Below, piece by piece: positions 50,131 through 59,809 of a DNA stretch of 64,000 nt; positions within the stretch are counted from its first letter, which is position 1; every line of letters starts with the position of its first letter. Source of the stretch: Sabellastarte sp. h YS-2021 (lineage: Eukaryota; Annelida; Polychaeta; Sabellida; Sabellidae); the NCBI GenBank assembly GCA_964017235.1, contig OZ024931.1, forward strand, positions 124,383,530 through 124,447,529, written 5' to 3'. Below the pieces are notes generated by a model. It was not told the origin of the DNA. It saw nothing but the letters and a program-made list of their open reading frames with translations, and did no database searches. The position numbers were made by a program, and so were the translations under genes.

Positions 50131-53100
50131 TCATGTACTGAAAATGGCATAACTCACAATAACTATACATATGTTTCTATTTTCACTTAAATAATTCTGA
50201 CAAGGTATACCTAATATTATATGCTTAAGGGTAATATTTAGCTTGAGACAATTGCTCAGTATACACCAAATATGTTTCATCCTTGGACAACTGTACAACA
50301 GATGACTAATATCTTCTGATTCACCACAGAAAGTACATTTTGTTGAGGAACTTTTCCCCCATTTTCCTAGCTTTTCCCCACAGGGCAGTATATTTAGCAA
50401 TATTTTGTACTTAAACTCTGAAAATTTTTTGTATCTGAGTGTCTTAAAATTGGTGAGATAAATATTTTCCCAGTCATTTTTATTTATTTCAGCCTGAAAT
50501 TTCCTTTGCCACATGTATTCTGTGTATGGTCTTTCAGTTTTTTTGCCCAAAAGTACCACATATATTTCTTTGGAATTAATTTCATTTGGATTGAAAATTT
50601 TTGTCTTTGTGCATAATGTTAATTTTTGGTAAAGTGAAACTTGGGTAAACCTACATACACTAGTGTCACAATGCCTCAGGGCATTTTTGCTGATAATGTT
50701 TTTCAAAATAAAGACTTCACTCATCCAGTTAGTTTTAACTGTTAGTTTCTGTAATATGTTATGTTCTGATATAAAAGAGCCATCGTGTTCAACAAGATCT
50801 TTTACATGTAAAAACCCACTTTCTAACCAGTTTTTGTAATAAAGACATTTGCCTTTTGATTTGAAATATTCATTACCCCACAATGGCTGTGACAGAATTT
50901 CTACAGTATTCAACTTGTTAATTGGTCTTATAGTTTTACACAAGTTATAAGATATTATAATTTGCTGATAGAAAGGTGGTACCTTTAAGAATACCCCAAA
51001 CTCGTCAATTTTGCGAAAGTTCATTTTTAGAAGTAGGTTTGTGGTAATAGACATTTTTGCAAGATACATGTTAAGTATTTCAGCTATTGAACTTTCTTCA
51101 TTCAGAAGCTTTGGAATCCAGGAGGTTTTTAAAGCATGATGTTTTGTAACAATGTCTATCATGTTTAGGCCTCCATCCCTAGAAGTAGCAATAACAATGT
51201 TTTTTTTTAATTTATGAGTTTTGCCCCATAAGAATTTGAAAAGCATTCCATCTAATTTTTTCATTATATGAGTCGGTGTATATAATATTGTCAAGTTGTA
51301 TATCAACCTAGGAACAATAAGATTGTTGATCACAACTATTTTACCATAATATGTTAATGTCCTACTGCTCCAGATTAACAGAAGCTTTTCAATTTCACTT
51401 ATTTTCTTCTCCCAGTTCCATTTCTCACACTCCTTTTGATCTGTTCCTACATAGATACCTAGACATTTCACTGGACATTTTGAAAACTTAACTCCTTCAA
51501 ATATATTTGGGTTATGCTTTAAAGCACCAAGCCATATGCCTTCACATTTGTCTACATTCAGCTCTAGCCCAGAAATTGTTCCAAATTTTTTTACTCTTTC
51601 CAATGCATTGATAACTGACTGTTCATTTTCTAGGGTCAAAGTTGTGTCATCTGCATATTGGGTAAGTTTTGTTGTTTTTTTTAAAAGTTTGATACCGTTT
51701 ATATCATTTGCTTCCCTGATTTCAATGGCTAGGAATTCCACGGCAAGTATAAATAGCAGTGCTGAGACAGCACAGCCTTGTCTGATACCTCTGGCCATTT
51801 GTGATTCACTAGAAATCCACCCATTATTTTTCACACTAAATGTTGGTTTGTTATATAAAATTTCTATCCAATGAATAAACTGCTTACCAAAGCCATATTT
51901 TTTCAGACAACCAAACATAAAATTCCAGTCAAGACTATCAAAAGCCTTTTTAAAATCCAAACAGATTATTGCACCTGGTTTATTACCATCTTCACAATAT
52001 TGTATAATATCGTCTATTAACCTTGCACTAAAACCAATGTATCTATTTTTAATATATCCACTTTGATCACAGGAAATTAGGTTAGGAATAACTTTTTGGA
52101 GACGTTTTGCAAGGACAAATGTTAAGATTTTATATTCGCAATTTGTAAGACTAATCGGCCTGTAGTTTTTTAATAAAGCCTTATTGCCTTTCTTGAAAAT
52201 TAGTGTGATTATAGACTTCCGCATACTATCAGGTAAAATACCTTTGCAGAAAGTTTCATCAATCATTCTCATATAAAGGGGTTCAATTTGATTCCAGAAA
52301 ACTTGATAAAATTCAGGAGTGAGACCATCACTACCTGGTGACTTATCCTTTTTTAGATTACTAATAGTTTCACGCACTTCTTGAGTTGTAAGTGGACTCT
52401 CGCATAATCTAAATTGTTTGTCATTTAAGGATTTCACTTCGGTAAATTTGCTTAAATATTCATTTATTGTGTCAACAGATATATTTGTCTTCCTATATAA
52501 ATTGCTGTAAAATTTTAAGGCAGTTTTTAAAATTTCTCGATCATTTTCAATTTCTCTCCCTTCATCACAAATTTTTGTGATAACATTGCCAGTTTGCCGT
52601 TGCTTTTCAATGTTTAAAAAATATTTTGATGGGATGTCACCCTCCTCAACCCATTTAATTCGTGCTCTTATACATGAGCCTTTTGCTTTTAGATTAAAAA
52701 AGTTCCTTTGTTTACTTTCAAGTTCTGACTTGAGTAAATTATTATATTCTAATAGCTTTCTATCATTATCATTTAAACTATCTTTGGTATCCAAGGTAAG
52801 GATAGTTTTATTAACCTTGTCTAACTGATTTTGAATGTCCCAGATAAGCTGATATGATTTTAGATACTGATATTCTTGCGAAGTTTCAGCAATGATTTCT
52901 TTGACTCTATCATTATATTCCTTGTCATTTAGGATGCTATTATTAAGTTTCCAGTAACCTGGACCCTTTTTATGTAGGTTAATTTTGAACGATATCTTCA
53001 AGGCAGAGTGATCTATGACTCCTGGATTTTTAATGGGTTGTGTCACTGCATTATTTTGTAATTCATATGTCATATCTTGGGATATAAGGATGTAATCAAT

Positions 53101-53730
53101 CCTACTGTAGCTATTGGATTTTTTGTCATAATAAGTATAGCCAGGTGTGTTTGGATTGGTAAGTAACCAACTATCTTTTAGTTTACATTTTAATAGTAGT
53201 TTTTCAAACAAATCAACACTTTTGTCAACTTTTCTAGCAGTAGGGAATCTGTCTGATCCATGTAGACAGCAATTCATATCCCCTGCGACAATAACATTTT
53301 GTAGGTTATCTGCATATTTCAAAATCCATTGGGTTAATTTTTCAAAGAAAAACCCCCTCTCCCCTTCACTTGTTGGTGCATAGACCGAGACAATAGTAAA
53401 TATAGTATCATGTATTTGGACATTTATAAGTAGGATTCTACCATCATTACTTGAAAAACTGCTGATAACATCACCCTTAAAGTTTTGTTTGAACATTACA
53501 GCCACTCCTCTACTATGACTGGAGTCAGTCAGAGATAATAAAACACTTCCTTTCCAACTAGCCTTAAAATAGGGTTCAAAAGTTTTTGTACAAAAAGTTT
53601 CTTGCAGACAAATTATATCATATTTTTCATTTTCTAGCCATGAGAATAGCTTTTGCCTTTTGTTGTTATCATTTAAACCACGGCAATTATAGGATATTAC
53701 TTGTAGATTATTTGTCATTGTTCTTTTCAA
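50131..53730 (-). CDS. LINE C ORF2: APE endonuclease plus reverse transcriptase, 1199 codons
   Basis: Makes the nick and copies the element RNA into the target. Residues 1-240 are an APE-type endonuclease: ISYNCRGLN, CLQETF, SVYAPTSEGE, AGDMNC, SRIDYILIS and a final IDHSAL. The reverse transcriptase has KDKSPGSDGLTPEF, LIFKKG...NYRPISLTN, LDFKKAFDSLDW (about 596), GIRQGCAVSALLF, the catalytic YADDTT (about 692) and CLGIYVG. A C-terminal zinc motif CTFCGESEDISHLLYSC sits at about 1130. It overlaps ORF1 by 23 nt in another frame, so translation must start internally or by re-initiation. The stop at 50131 looks secondary: the same frame stays open for about 46 further codons. Otherwise intact. 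Confidence 0.93.
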   Translation of the reverse strand: MKRTMTNNLQVISYNCRGLNDNNKRQKLFSWLENEKYDIICLQETFCTKTFEPYFKASWKGSVLLSLTDSSHSRGVAVMFKQNFKGDVISSFSSNDGRILLINVQIHDTIFTIVSVYAPTSEGERGFFFEKLTQWILKYADNLQNVIVAGDMNCCLHGSDRFPTARKVDKSVDLFEKLLLKCKLKDSWLLTNPNTPGYTYYDKKSNSYSRIDYILISQDMTYELQNNAVTQPIKNPGVIDHSALKISFKINLHKKGPGYWKLNNSILNDKEYNDRVKEIIAETSQEYQYLKSYQLIWDIQNQLDKVNKTILTLDTKDSLNDNDRKLLEYNNLLKSELESKQRNFFNLKAKGSCIRARIKWVEEGDIPSKYFLNIEKQRQTGNVITKICDEGREIENDREILKTALKFYSNLYRKTNISVDTINEYLSKFTEVKSLNDKQFRLCESPLTTQEVRETISNLKKDKSPGSDGLTPEFYQVFWNQIEPLYMRMIDETFCKGILPDSMRKSIITLIFKKGNKALLKNYRPISLTNCEYKILTFVLAKRLQKVIPNLISCDQSGYIKNRYIGFSARLIDDIIQYCEDGNKPGAIICLDFKKAFDSLDWNFMFGCLKKYGFGKQFIHWIEILYNKPTFSVKNNGWISSESQMARGIRQGCAVSALLFILAVEFLAIEIREANDINGIKLLKKTTKLTQYADDTTLTLENEQSVINALERVKKFGTISGLELNVDKCEGIWLGALKHNPNIFEGVKFSKCPVKCLGIYVGTDQKECEKWNWEKKISEIEKLLLIWSSRTLTYYGKIVVINNLIVPRLIYNLTILYTPTHIMKKLDGMLFKFLWGKTHKLKKNIVIATSRDGGLNMIDIVTKHHALKTSWIPKLLNEESSIAEILNMYLAKMSITTNLLLKMNFRKIDEFGVFLKVPPFYQQIIISYNLCKTIRPINKLNTVEILSQPLWGNEYFKSKGKCLYYKNWLESGFLHVKDLVEHDGSFISEHNILQKLTVKTNWMSEVFILKNIISKNALRHCDTSVCRFTQVSLYQKLTLCTKTKIFNPNEINSKEIYVVLLGKKTERPYTEYMWQRKFQAEINKNDWENIYLTNFKTLRYKKFSEFKYKILLNILPCGEKLGKWGKSSSTKCTFCGESEDISHLLYSCPRMKHIWCILSNCLKLNITLKHIILGIPCQNYLSENRNICIVIVSYAIFST

Positions 53731-54865
53731 TTATGCTTTCCTTCAGAGTTACCAATAATTTACCCATCTTGTTCTTTCCGGGCCATACACCCCTTTTGAC
53801 GGTCAAGCACTGCTCTTTCGTAAGTCCAGTAGACCAAAACAAGTCCCCTGGAACAGCTTCAGCAATCACCGTATCAGAGTTTAGAAGTGCCTCACAGAAT
53901 TCCGGACAGCCGTTGGACTTGGCACGAAGAACCTGCTCCATAACCTTCTCTTTCTCATCTATCCAGTTTGGGTTGAAAGGAAGAAAGCTGGCTTCAACTT
54001 TGGCTTGATATGCACTCTTTGCCTCAAGGATTCTTTCAGCAATTTTATCCTTTCCAGTCTGGATTGCCTTAGAATACTGATAGGCATGCTCAGAGGACCT
54101 GTGTGACATCCCGAAGACCTTGATTTCACAAGGGTAGAAGTTACTGAGGGGATCTGCCTTTCCTGCAAAAGCTGTTACATGTTTCAGCTGTTGCTTTGCA
54201 GTTCCTGAACACTCTTTATCCCCTGGGCCATGATTCTTCCCCTTGCAGACTATACAACAGGGCTCACTCGTGCATTGTTTTCTGTAGTGGCCATCCTGGT
54301 GACAGTTTGTGCAGTATTTATTACTGGGACTTGGCTGATCTCTGTGGAAGATCCTGACACTTGTGTCTCCTATCCAAGTTTTTCTTGGCAAGGGATCATC
54401 AAAACTGTCCACAAATACAATGCGCTCACCATTTAACCAGTCTGTCAACTCATTATTTTCATTCCTTGCTTTTGCAAACTCAACTTTCCCCCTTAGTTTA
54501 ATACCCTGGGTAATCAAGTATTGTTCAATGCCTTTGTTTCCCTTTGATAGGGGCAAGTCCTTGATTGTTACTTTCATAACACTTTGGTCTGTTTCCCCCT
54601 CAGCCAGTCTTGCTCTCATTGGATTGTTGTTGAACACATTCACACAATGGTCTCTAATTTCCACCTTGTTGGCAAGAACTGTTACCCTGGCCTCTTTAGT
54701 TTTCAGGTATATTCTCCACAACATGCCAATTCTTTGAACACCCAACAGGCTGTCCTTCTTAATCCTTTTGCAAACTGCCTCACATAGTTCATATTCTTTC
54801 AAAGTCTTGAAATCAGGTATTTCTCCAGCCTTCACAAACACAGGGTCCACTTTTGGTAATTCCAT
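53708..54865 (-). CDS. LINE C ORF1: RNA-binding protein with zinc knuckles and a C-terminal NADAR domain
   Basis: 385 residues, intact. Residues 1-180 resemble the N-terminal region of Tx1-type ORF1 proteins. Two CCHC knuckles follow: CTNCHQDGHYRKQC (185-198) and C204-C207-H212-C219, expected to bind nucleic acid. Residues 232-376 match the NADAR/YbiA (DUF1768) fold: DPLSNFYPCEIKV, SSEHAYQYSKA, FNPNWIDEKEKVMEQVLRAK, EAVPGDLFW, and GKNKMGKLL. NADAR proteins act on ADP-ribose-type N-glycosidic bonds (YbiA acts on riboflavin intermediates, others remove ADP-ribose from nucleic acid), with the conserved Ser-Asn-Phe, Glu-His and Trp blocks present here. What a retrotransposon gains from it is unknown. 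Confidence 0.9.
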   Translation of the reverse strand: MELPKVDPVFVKAGEIPDFKTLKEYELCEAVCKRIKKDSLLGVQRIGMLWRIYLKTKEARVTVLANKVEIRDHCVNVFNNNPMRARLAEGETDQSVMKVTIKDLPLSKGNKGIEQYLITQGIKLRGKVEFAKARNENNELTDWLNGERIVFVDSFDDPLPRKTWIGDTSVRIFHRDQPSPSNKYCTNCHQDGHYRKQCTSEPCCIVCKGKNHGPGDKECSGTAKQQLKHVTAFAGKADPLSNFYPCEIKVFGMSHRSSEHAYQYSKAIQTGKDKIAERILEAKSAYQAKVEASFLPFNPNWIDEKEKVMEQVLRAKSNGCPEFCEALLNSDTVIAEAVPGDLFWSTGLTKEQCLTVKRGVWPGKNKMGKLLVTLKESIIEKNNDK

Positions 54866-56019
54866 AATTCTTCTTTGTTAGGCAAAAAAAAACACTTCCT
54901 AGGTGTTAATTAATGTCTTTGTGGTGCAGAGGTTCTAAGCACTGTGTACACAATTCACTAATTAACTTATACAATCTATCTTCAGAAAATGTTTAAATAT
55001 TTCACAGTTTTCAGATTTTTTTCATCAAAATGATCATAATATACAAGTCAAAAATATGAAAATTATATATCCACAGATTCTGTGCAGTATTATGCACAAT
55101 ATGGTATAATTTTGAAAGCCAGAAACTAAATTATCCTTGTTCAAAAAAGAAAAAAAACTCACAGTAAGGTGTATGAAGTTGATGCTTGACAGGAATATTG
55201 GTTGGGTTGAAAATCATGTCCTTAGAAACAAATGGTGTACTACACTAAATATTGATATTAATGAAAAAGATTGGGAACAAATCTACAAAATTTGCTTCAA
55301 AACATTGCAAATAAACAACCTAGTTTGGTTCCAATATAGAATTATCCACAGAATTCTGGGAACTCATTCATATATGAGAAAATTAAAGATCAGTGCCACC
55401 TCTTCATGTAGATTTTGTAATACATGTGAAGAGACATTGATTCATTTATTCACATCCTGCCCTGTCGTCCTGGAATTTTGAAACAATTTAAAGAAATGGC
55501 TCCAGCAGCAATTCAATTTATACCTGGACCTAAGTCCGCACACAATTATATTTGGTGTCCTAGAAATGGACATTGACTTTTTCGCAAGAAACTGTGTTAT
55601 TCTCATTGCAAAAAAATTCATTTTTGATAGTGCAAGAAATGCCAAAATATTAAGTACTATGAGATTCAGAGCCTACTTCAAATGTATCCTCACTGACCAG
55701 GAATTTATATCAAAAATAAATTGCTGTACAGAAAAATTTCAGGCAAATTGGTCGTTGTTTAAAAATCTATGAGTAACCAATTAGCCTTGTCCTTCTGTAC
55801 TGTTTAAGTATTTGTCTTCTTTATTATTAAATGATTTACCCATGTCAGTCATGTGTTTGCTTTTGTACTTCTTTCTTTAACTTTCTTTATGCTATTAGAG
55901 TGTAAACATTTTCTGCTTTCTTTCGATGTTATGTGCTTAAATTGATTTTCATGTATGCTGTTTGTATATACATTTTTGTTTTTTCAAAAATAAAAATTTA
56001 AAAAAAAAGTTCGTTGGGC

Positions 56020-56375
56020 ACTAAGCCAGGACAGTCTAAACAGCTTGCACCATGGTTGGCAATAGTGCCAGGCCAGTTCATACAATCCATTCATAGTTGG
56101 GCAAAAGAGCCAGGACAGTCCATAAATTCCACTCCACTGGGTGCGAGGCGCCTGGACAGTCCTACCAATAAATTAACAACTCTGGCTACCAACCAATACA
56201 GAAGCCAGAGTATAAAACTTCCATTCATTCAGTTGGGCACCTACAGGTGCCAGGACAGTCTTATCACACAGGTGGGTGCCCCATGGCACCAGGTCAGTCT
56301 ATTATAACACTGCATTCCTGGATAGGTGTTGGGTGCACCATTGCACCAGGACAGTCCATCATAGATAAGATAAGA
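56020..56375 (+). repeat. Hairpin repeat array (about 45 bp spacing)
   Basis: Seven loose copies of gttgggtgc-N-gcaccaggacagtc at about 56016, 56050, 56095, 56135, 56225, 56275 and 56330. Several have self-complementary cores, such as ggcacc-taca-ggtgcc. LINE A is inserted in the first copy. Inverted relatives occur at 63580-63775. Confidence 0.7.
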
Positions 56376-56379
56376 TAAT

Positions 56380-57000
56380 GTAACATGGATGAAGAAGCAG
56401 GCTATGAGCCCCAACACAGGCTGCATAACTAAACATGAGCCAATCTCTTCCGGTCCATAGTAGTGGAAAATTCACCATGACATAAAAATATACTAGCAGG
56501 CGCTCTCCTGATACTAATAGGCTCCCTGCTACCAGAGCCCCAGGGATAGATGAAGCACAGCAGGTGAGGCAGCCACACCACGTCCTCAGCCATATAACAT
56601 GATAACTGTATTATGAAGATTGAGGAGCACATCCTGATACGTAACTGCAGGCCACACGGGATATCCATCCACTTAAACTTGGACAGGGAAGCCAACCAGG
56701 TAGACTGACGAGCTCCTGCAGGAGACATCTGGCAACGGGGAAAGGAGGCCATTGACAGACCACATCATATCAGGCCAACCAGTCAAGCTGGCGAGCCCAA
56801 GAGACAGCTTCTGCAACACATTCGGCATGAAGACTTCATGACAGGAGGCTCGGACCCACTTGTAGAGCAGTTAACCACCAAGTAGGAGAGGTAGACCAGC
56901 AGTGATGATGGCAGCAAGACATCGGGAGAGGGAGCCCCCACAGCCAGGCAGACCTGAAACTGAAAAATCTGATAGCCAACATGATATTGACAAATATAAG
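56380..57000. other. GC-richer unidentified repeat DNA
   Basis: No protein similarity on either strand. Together with the flanking hairpin repeats and the 72-bp direct repeat it may be the inside of a non-coding element. Nothing more can be said. Confidence 0.35.
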
Positions 57001-57219
57001 GGGGGTTTACACTTGGGGTGGGGGAAAATTTTTCATGTGTTCAGGTCACCTTCTAAATTCAAAGTGACCAATTGACCAGCTATTGGGAAGGTCACGCTTC
57101 ACTGACCAATCACAGAGGTGATATCAAATACACATGGGGACAAGAACCTACAATAAAAAGTTACATTACGGTGGCACCAGGACTGAGCCCCGAGACACCC
57201 AAATGTCTCCCAGCACAGT

Positions 57220-57290
57220 CATACTTAACATGTATTCATTTATCTAACTATCTACAATTACCTGGTATAGGGTCTAACCAGGAAGAATAA
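57220..57290 (+). repeat. 72-bp direct repeat, right copy
   Basis: Matches 45124-45195 (see there). Confidence 0.85.
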
Positions 57291-57800
57291 AAACAAGTAA
57301 TTGACAAGTTGTCCTCTTTGAGAAAATCAAAAAAAAAGAGTATAATCCAGATTGCTTTTAATATATGTAAATGCAAATAAGTCAATTGAAGCGCCACAGA
57401 TCAGAATGAAAATTCCAACAGTTATTTAGTTCACTAATATCTCTAACAACCAAACTGTCCAGACTTGTTCAAACAAAAATATGTTACTGAAGGTTTGTGG
57501 TTGTACAGGATATCCAAAAATATGTGTATTTGTTATCCACCATGCATTTGTTTGACCTGCAGGACATTCTGACAGAAAATATTTTCTATGTATACTGGAC
57601 TCAAAGGTATCGCATTAATAGGCAAAAGTAGTGATATTTTTGTGTGGATATTTACAGCTATAAGTTGCTAAATTTGTAAGTAGGTCTATTGCAAAGCTAG
57701 AATGGAAAATTGTGAAGTGGGTTTAATTATCTACTCTTGAAACTCCAGTCAGGTAAAACAATTGGTGATGAATTCAATTGATCTTGTGGACAGTGCACGA
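57291..57800. other. Intergenic DNA before the PAN/lectin gene
   Basis: No gene or repeat recognised. Confidence 0.4.
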
Positions 57801-57806
57801 GACACC

Positions 57807-57814
57807 TATATAAG
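57807..57814 (+). promoter_or_regulatory. TATA-like box of the PAN/lectin gene
   Basis: tatataag about 165 nt before the ATG at 57976. A start of transcription about 30 nt downstream would leave a 5' UTR near 140 nt with no intron needed. Confidence 0.45.
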
Positions 57815-57975
57815 TGAGCTTGTTAATTGAATTTAGTAGATATCCTCTGTTAAGACATTGGGTTTCATGTAAGCTTAGCCATTTGCTTTATGTATTCTTC
57901 TGCTAGGCATTTCTGTGCTTTTATTTATGCCTTGATTCATTGAATTAAAAACAATTGATAAAAATTAAATTTAGA

Positions 57976-59639
57976 ATGGAGAGAGAACGTTATTTAGAGA
58001 TAATGCTGTTTTGGATATTTAATATCCAGTGGGCCAATGTAAATTGTGCTGTGGAACAGTATACATTGATAACATCACACAACTGTGATGGGAATGACAG
58101 GATTCTTACTGATCTTTATGAGCCACATCAAAACCATATCATCTGTGAAGGGATTTGCACATGGTATGAGCCTTGTGTTGCTTTTGTATTAGAAACCAAA
58201 GATGGCTTCACCTACTGTCACATTAAGTGTAAATGTGAACCTAAACCAGACACTGCTGTTTTCAAGGTATACATGAAAGACCAGACTATTCTGTACAGAC
58301 CAAATAAATTGAGTGATTCTTGGCTGGTGCACACTAATACTAGTACAAATGGTGTTGCCTTAACATCATTCTACAGTGGGAGTGAACTGGACTGCATATT
58401 TTTGTGTCTATTTCATGAAGGAGATTGTGTTGGCATTAATCAGTACCATGTAGATGGAGAAACTAACCAAGGACTGTGCATTCTACTGCAAAAACGCATT
58501 ACGTTACAACCAAATCCAAGAATGAACACTATATGGATAGATAAAAATCCCTTGCAGGTCATCACTAACTATCTTGAATCTTCTACTAAATTTGCTTCAC
58601 ACACCTGTAGTCATTTGGTTATTAAGCACCACATAAGTACCATGACATTTCTTCATACTTATGTGTGTGCTGAAACCTGTATTCACAGACACAAATGTGT
58701 AGCTTTCACAGTAAATCTGGATGATTGAAAAGATCTTGCAATCCTGGTAACCTGCAAAGCAATGCTAACCATGATGCTTACATTATAAAAGCTAAAAATA
58801 TGGTTACATCAAAAGGTACCAACCATTATGCTTTGTTCACTGATAGACTTATGACAAAATTAGAAGCCCAAAATGAATGCTTGGCTGTTGGTCGCCATGT
58901 GGTTGCCCTGGAATCAGAATCAGAATTTAATGATTTTAAAGTTTTAATCCAAGTTTATGCCATACTCACCACCCCAATTTGGACAAGTCTGGATCTGAGT
59001 TACAAGGCCTGGCAACTAGATGTTATTGATGGTAGTAATCACAGTACAGCTGCTCTATCTTGGACTCTTCCATGGAGCAAAACTCATCCAATTTTAAATA
59101 TGAGGTATGGGCTCCTGAATCAAACATCAAGTGAGTTTATCAGTGATGATGGGACTATGAAAGCTTATGTAGTATGTGAAGGTTATGGGCCATTCAAGGT
59201 ATATGGATCTCAGGAGATAGATGTAGATGGGGAGGATGGAATGACACTTTTAACAAACATAAATAATGGCTTTGTTGATTGCATGACAGTAAGTGACAGA
59301 AATCCGGTTGGTGCAGAGTACACCTTTGAATTACCAACTTTCACACCAGATGCCAACACCCTTCTTGTAAGGATCAGTGGGTCTAAACCATTTGGGGAGA
59401 ACAAGCAGCATTTCTCTTTGATGTTTGCAAAGAGTCTTACATATACTTCAGATGGAAGAAATATTCAAGAGGCATACTATGGACACTGTCAATGGATTAC
59501 TGAATTTTCTTGGGACAACCTTGAAGAAGGCAAAATGTTTTCAACTTTGCAATTTCATTGTGAATGTGGACACCAGTGTTCCAAATTGTATCTTAAATTC
59601 TTCAAAGATGTTCTCATATGTGATATATCTATTCCATAA
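57976..59639 (+). CDS. Secreted PAN/Apple and C-type-lectin-like protein, intronless, one frameshift
   Basis: The first ATG at 57976 starts a signal peptide (LEIMLFWIFNIQWANVNCA). Three PAN/Apple-like, Cys-rich modules follow (starting SHNCDGN, FYSGSELDC, ASHTCSH). The first frame ends in TGA at 58726-58728 after AFTVNLDD. The next frame resumes at once as KRSCNPGNLQS, completing the third module. Losing one base near 58726 explains this. The second frame gives a C-type-lectin-like domain (LEAQNECLAVGRHVVALES, IWTSLDL, AYVVCE) lacking the inner Cys pair and calcium-binding motifs. An unclassified C-terminal region of about 150 residues ends with a CECGHQC cluster. A role as a secreted adhesion or recognition protein is inference. 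Pseudogene or sequence error cannot be separated here. Confidence 0.75.
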
Positions 59640-59809
59640 AATTCAAAGACTTTGGCTATTTCTGATAATGACCATTCTCTTTTGTACAAAAAACTGTAAT
59701 ATGATAACATGTGATTATCGAGTTTTTAAGTGATATTTGGTTATAGTTATTTTCTATATATTTTTGTAAGATTTTATTTTGAATCTAAATTATTTTATTA
59801 ACGCTCGAT

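Larger units (their letters stand above)
49386..55136 (-). mobile_element. LINE C: nearly full-length L1/Tx1-like element nested in LINE A
   Basis: About 5.75 kb, minus strand: 5' UTR (about 54866-55136), ORF1 (54865-53708), ORF2 (53730-50131), 3' UTR with a poly-A end at about 49386-49408. It interrupts the LINE A coding sequence exactly between VENHFF and KKLTVRC. The exact edges and target duplication could not be resolved because both sides are A/T runs. Confidence 0.88.
48106..56005 (+). mobile_element. LINE A: 5'-truncated L1/Tx1-like element, split by LINE C
   Basis: Flanked by aaagtttgttgggca (48091-48105) and aaagttcgttgggca (56006-56020), a 15-bp duplication with one change. The left part (48106-49385) reads IHRGCRQGDPIASYLFL, FSDDTTLFLDG (catalytic block with A to S), SGLVVNKDKTKLIWLG, EFDLLGIHFSVDL and LTPLGKITVVKTFI, then a 186-residue frame. 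The right part (55137-55770) resumes with TVRCMKLMLD, VWFQYRIIHRILG, the CRFCNTCEETLIHLFTSC zinc motif and a C-terminal frame to 55772. The A-rich end is near 56000. Only a few frame breaks remain. Confidence 0.9.

Noticed and set aside
51536-51874. Plus-strand frames inside LINE C (also 52577, 53147, 53586, 54363)
   Set aside because: They are shadows of ORF1/ORF2 on the opposite strand, without domains of their own.
56429-56752. 107-codon minus-strand frame
   Set aside because: It lies in repeat DNA, with no domain and no flanking gene signals.
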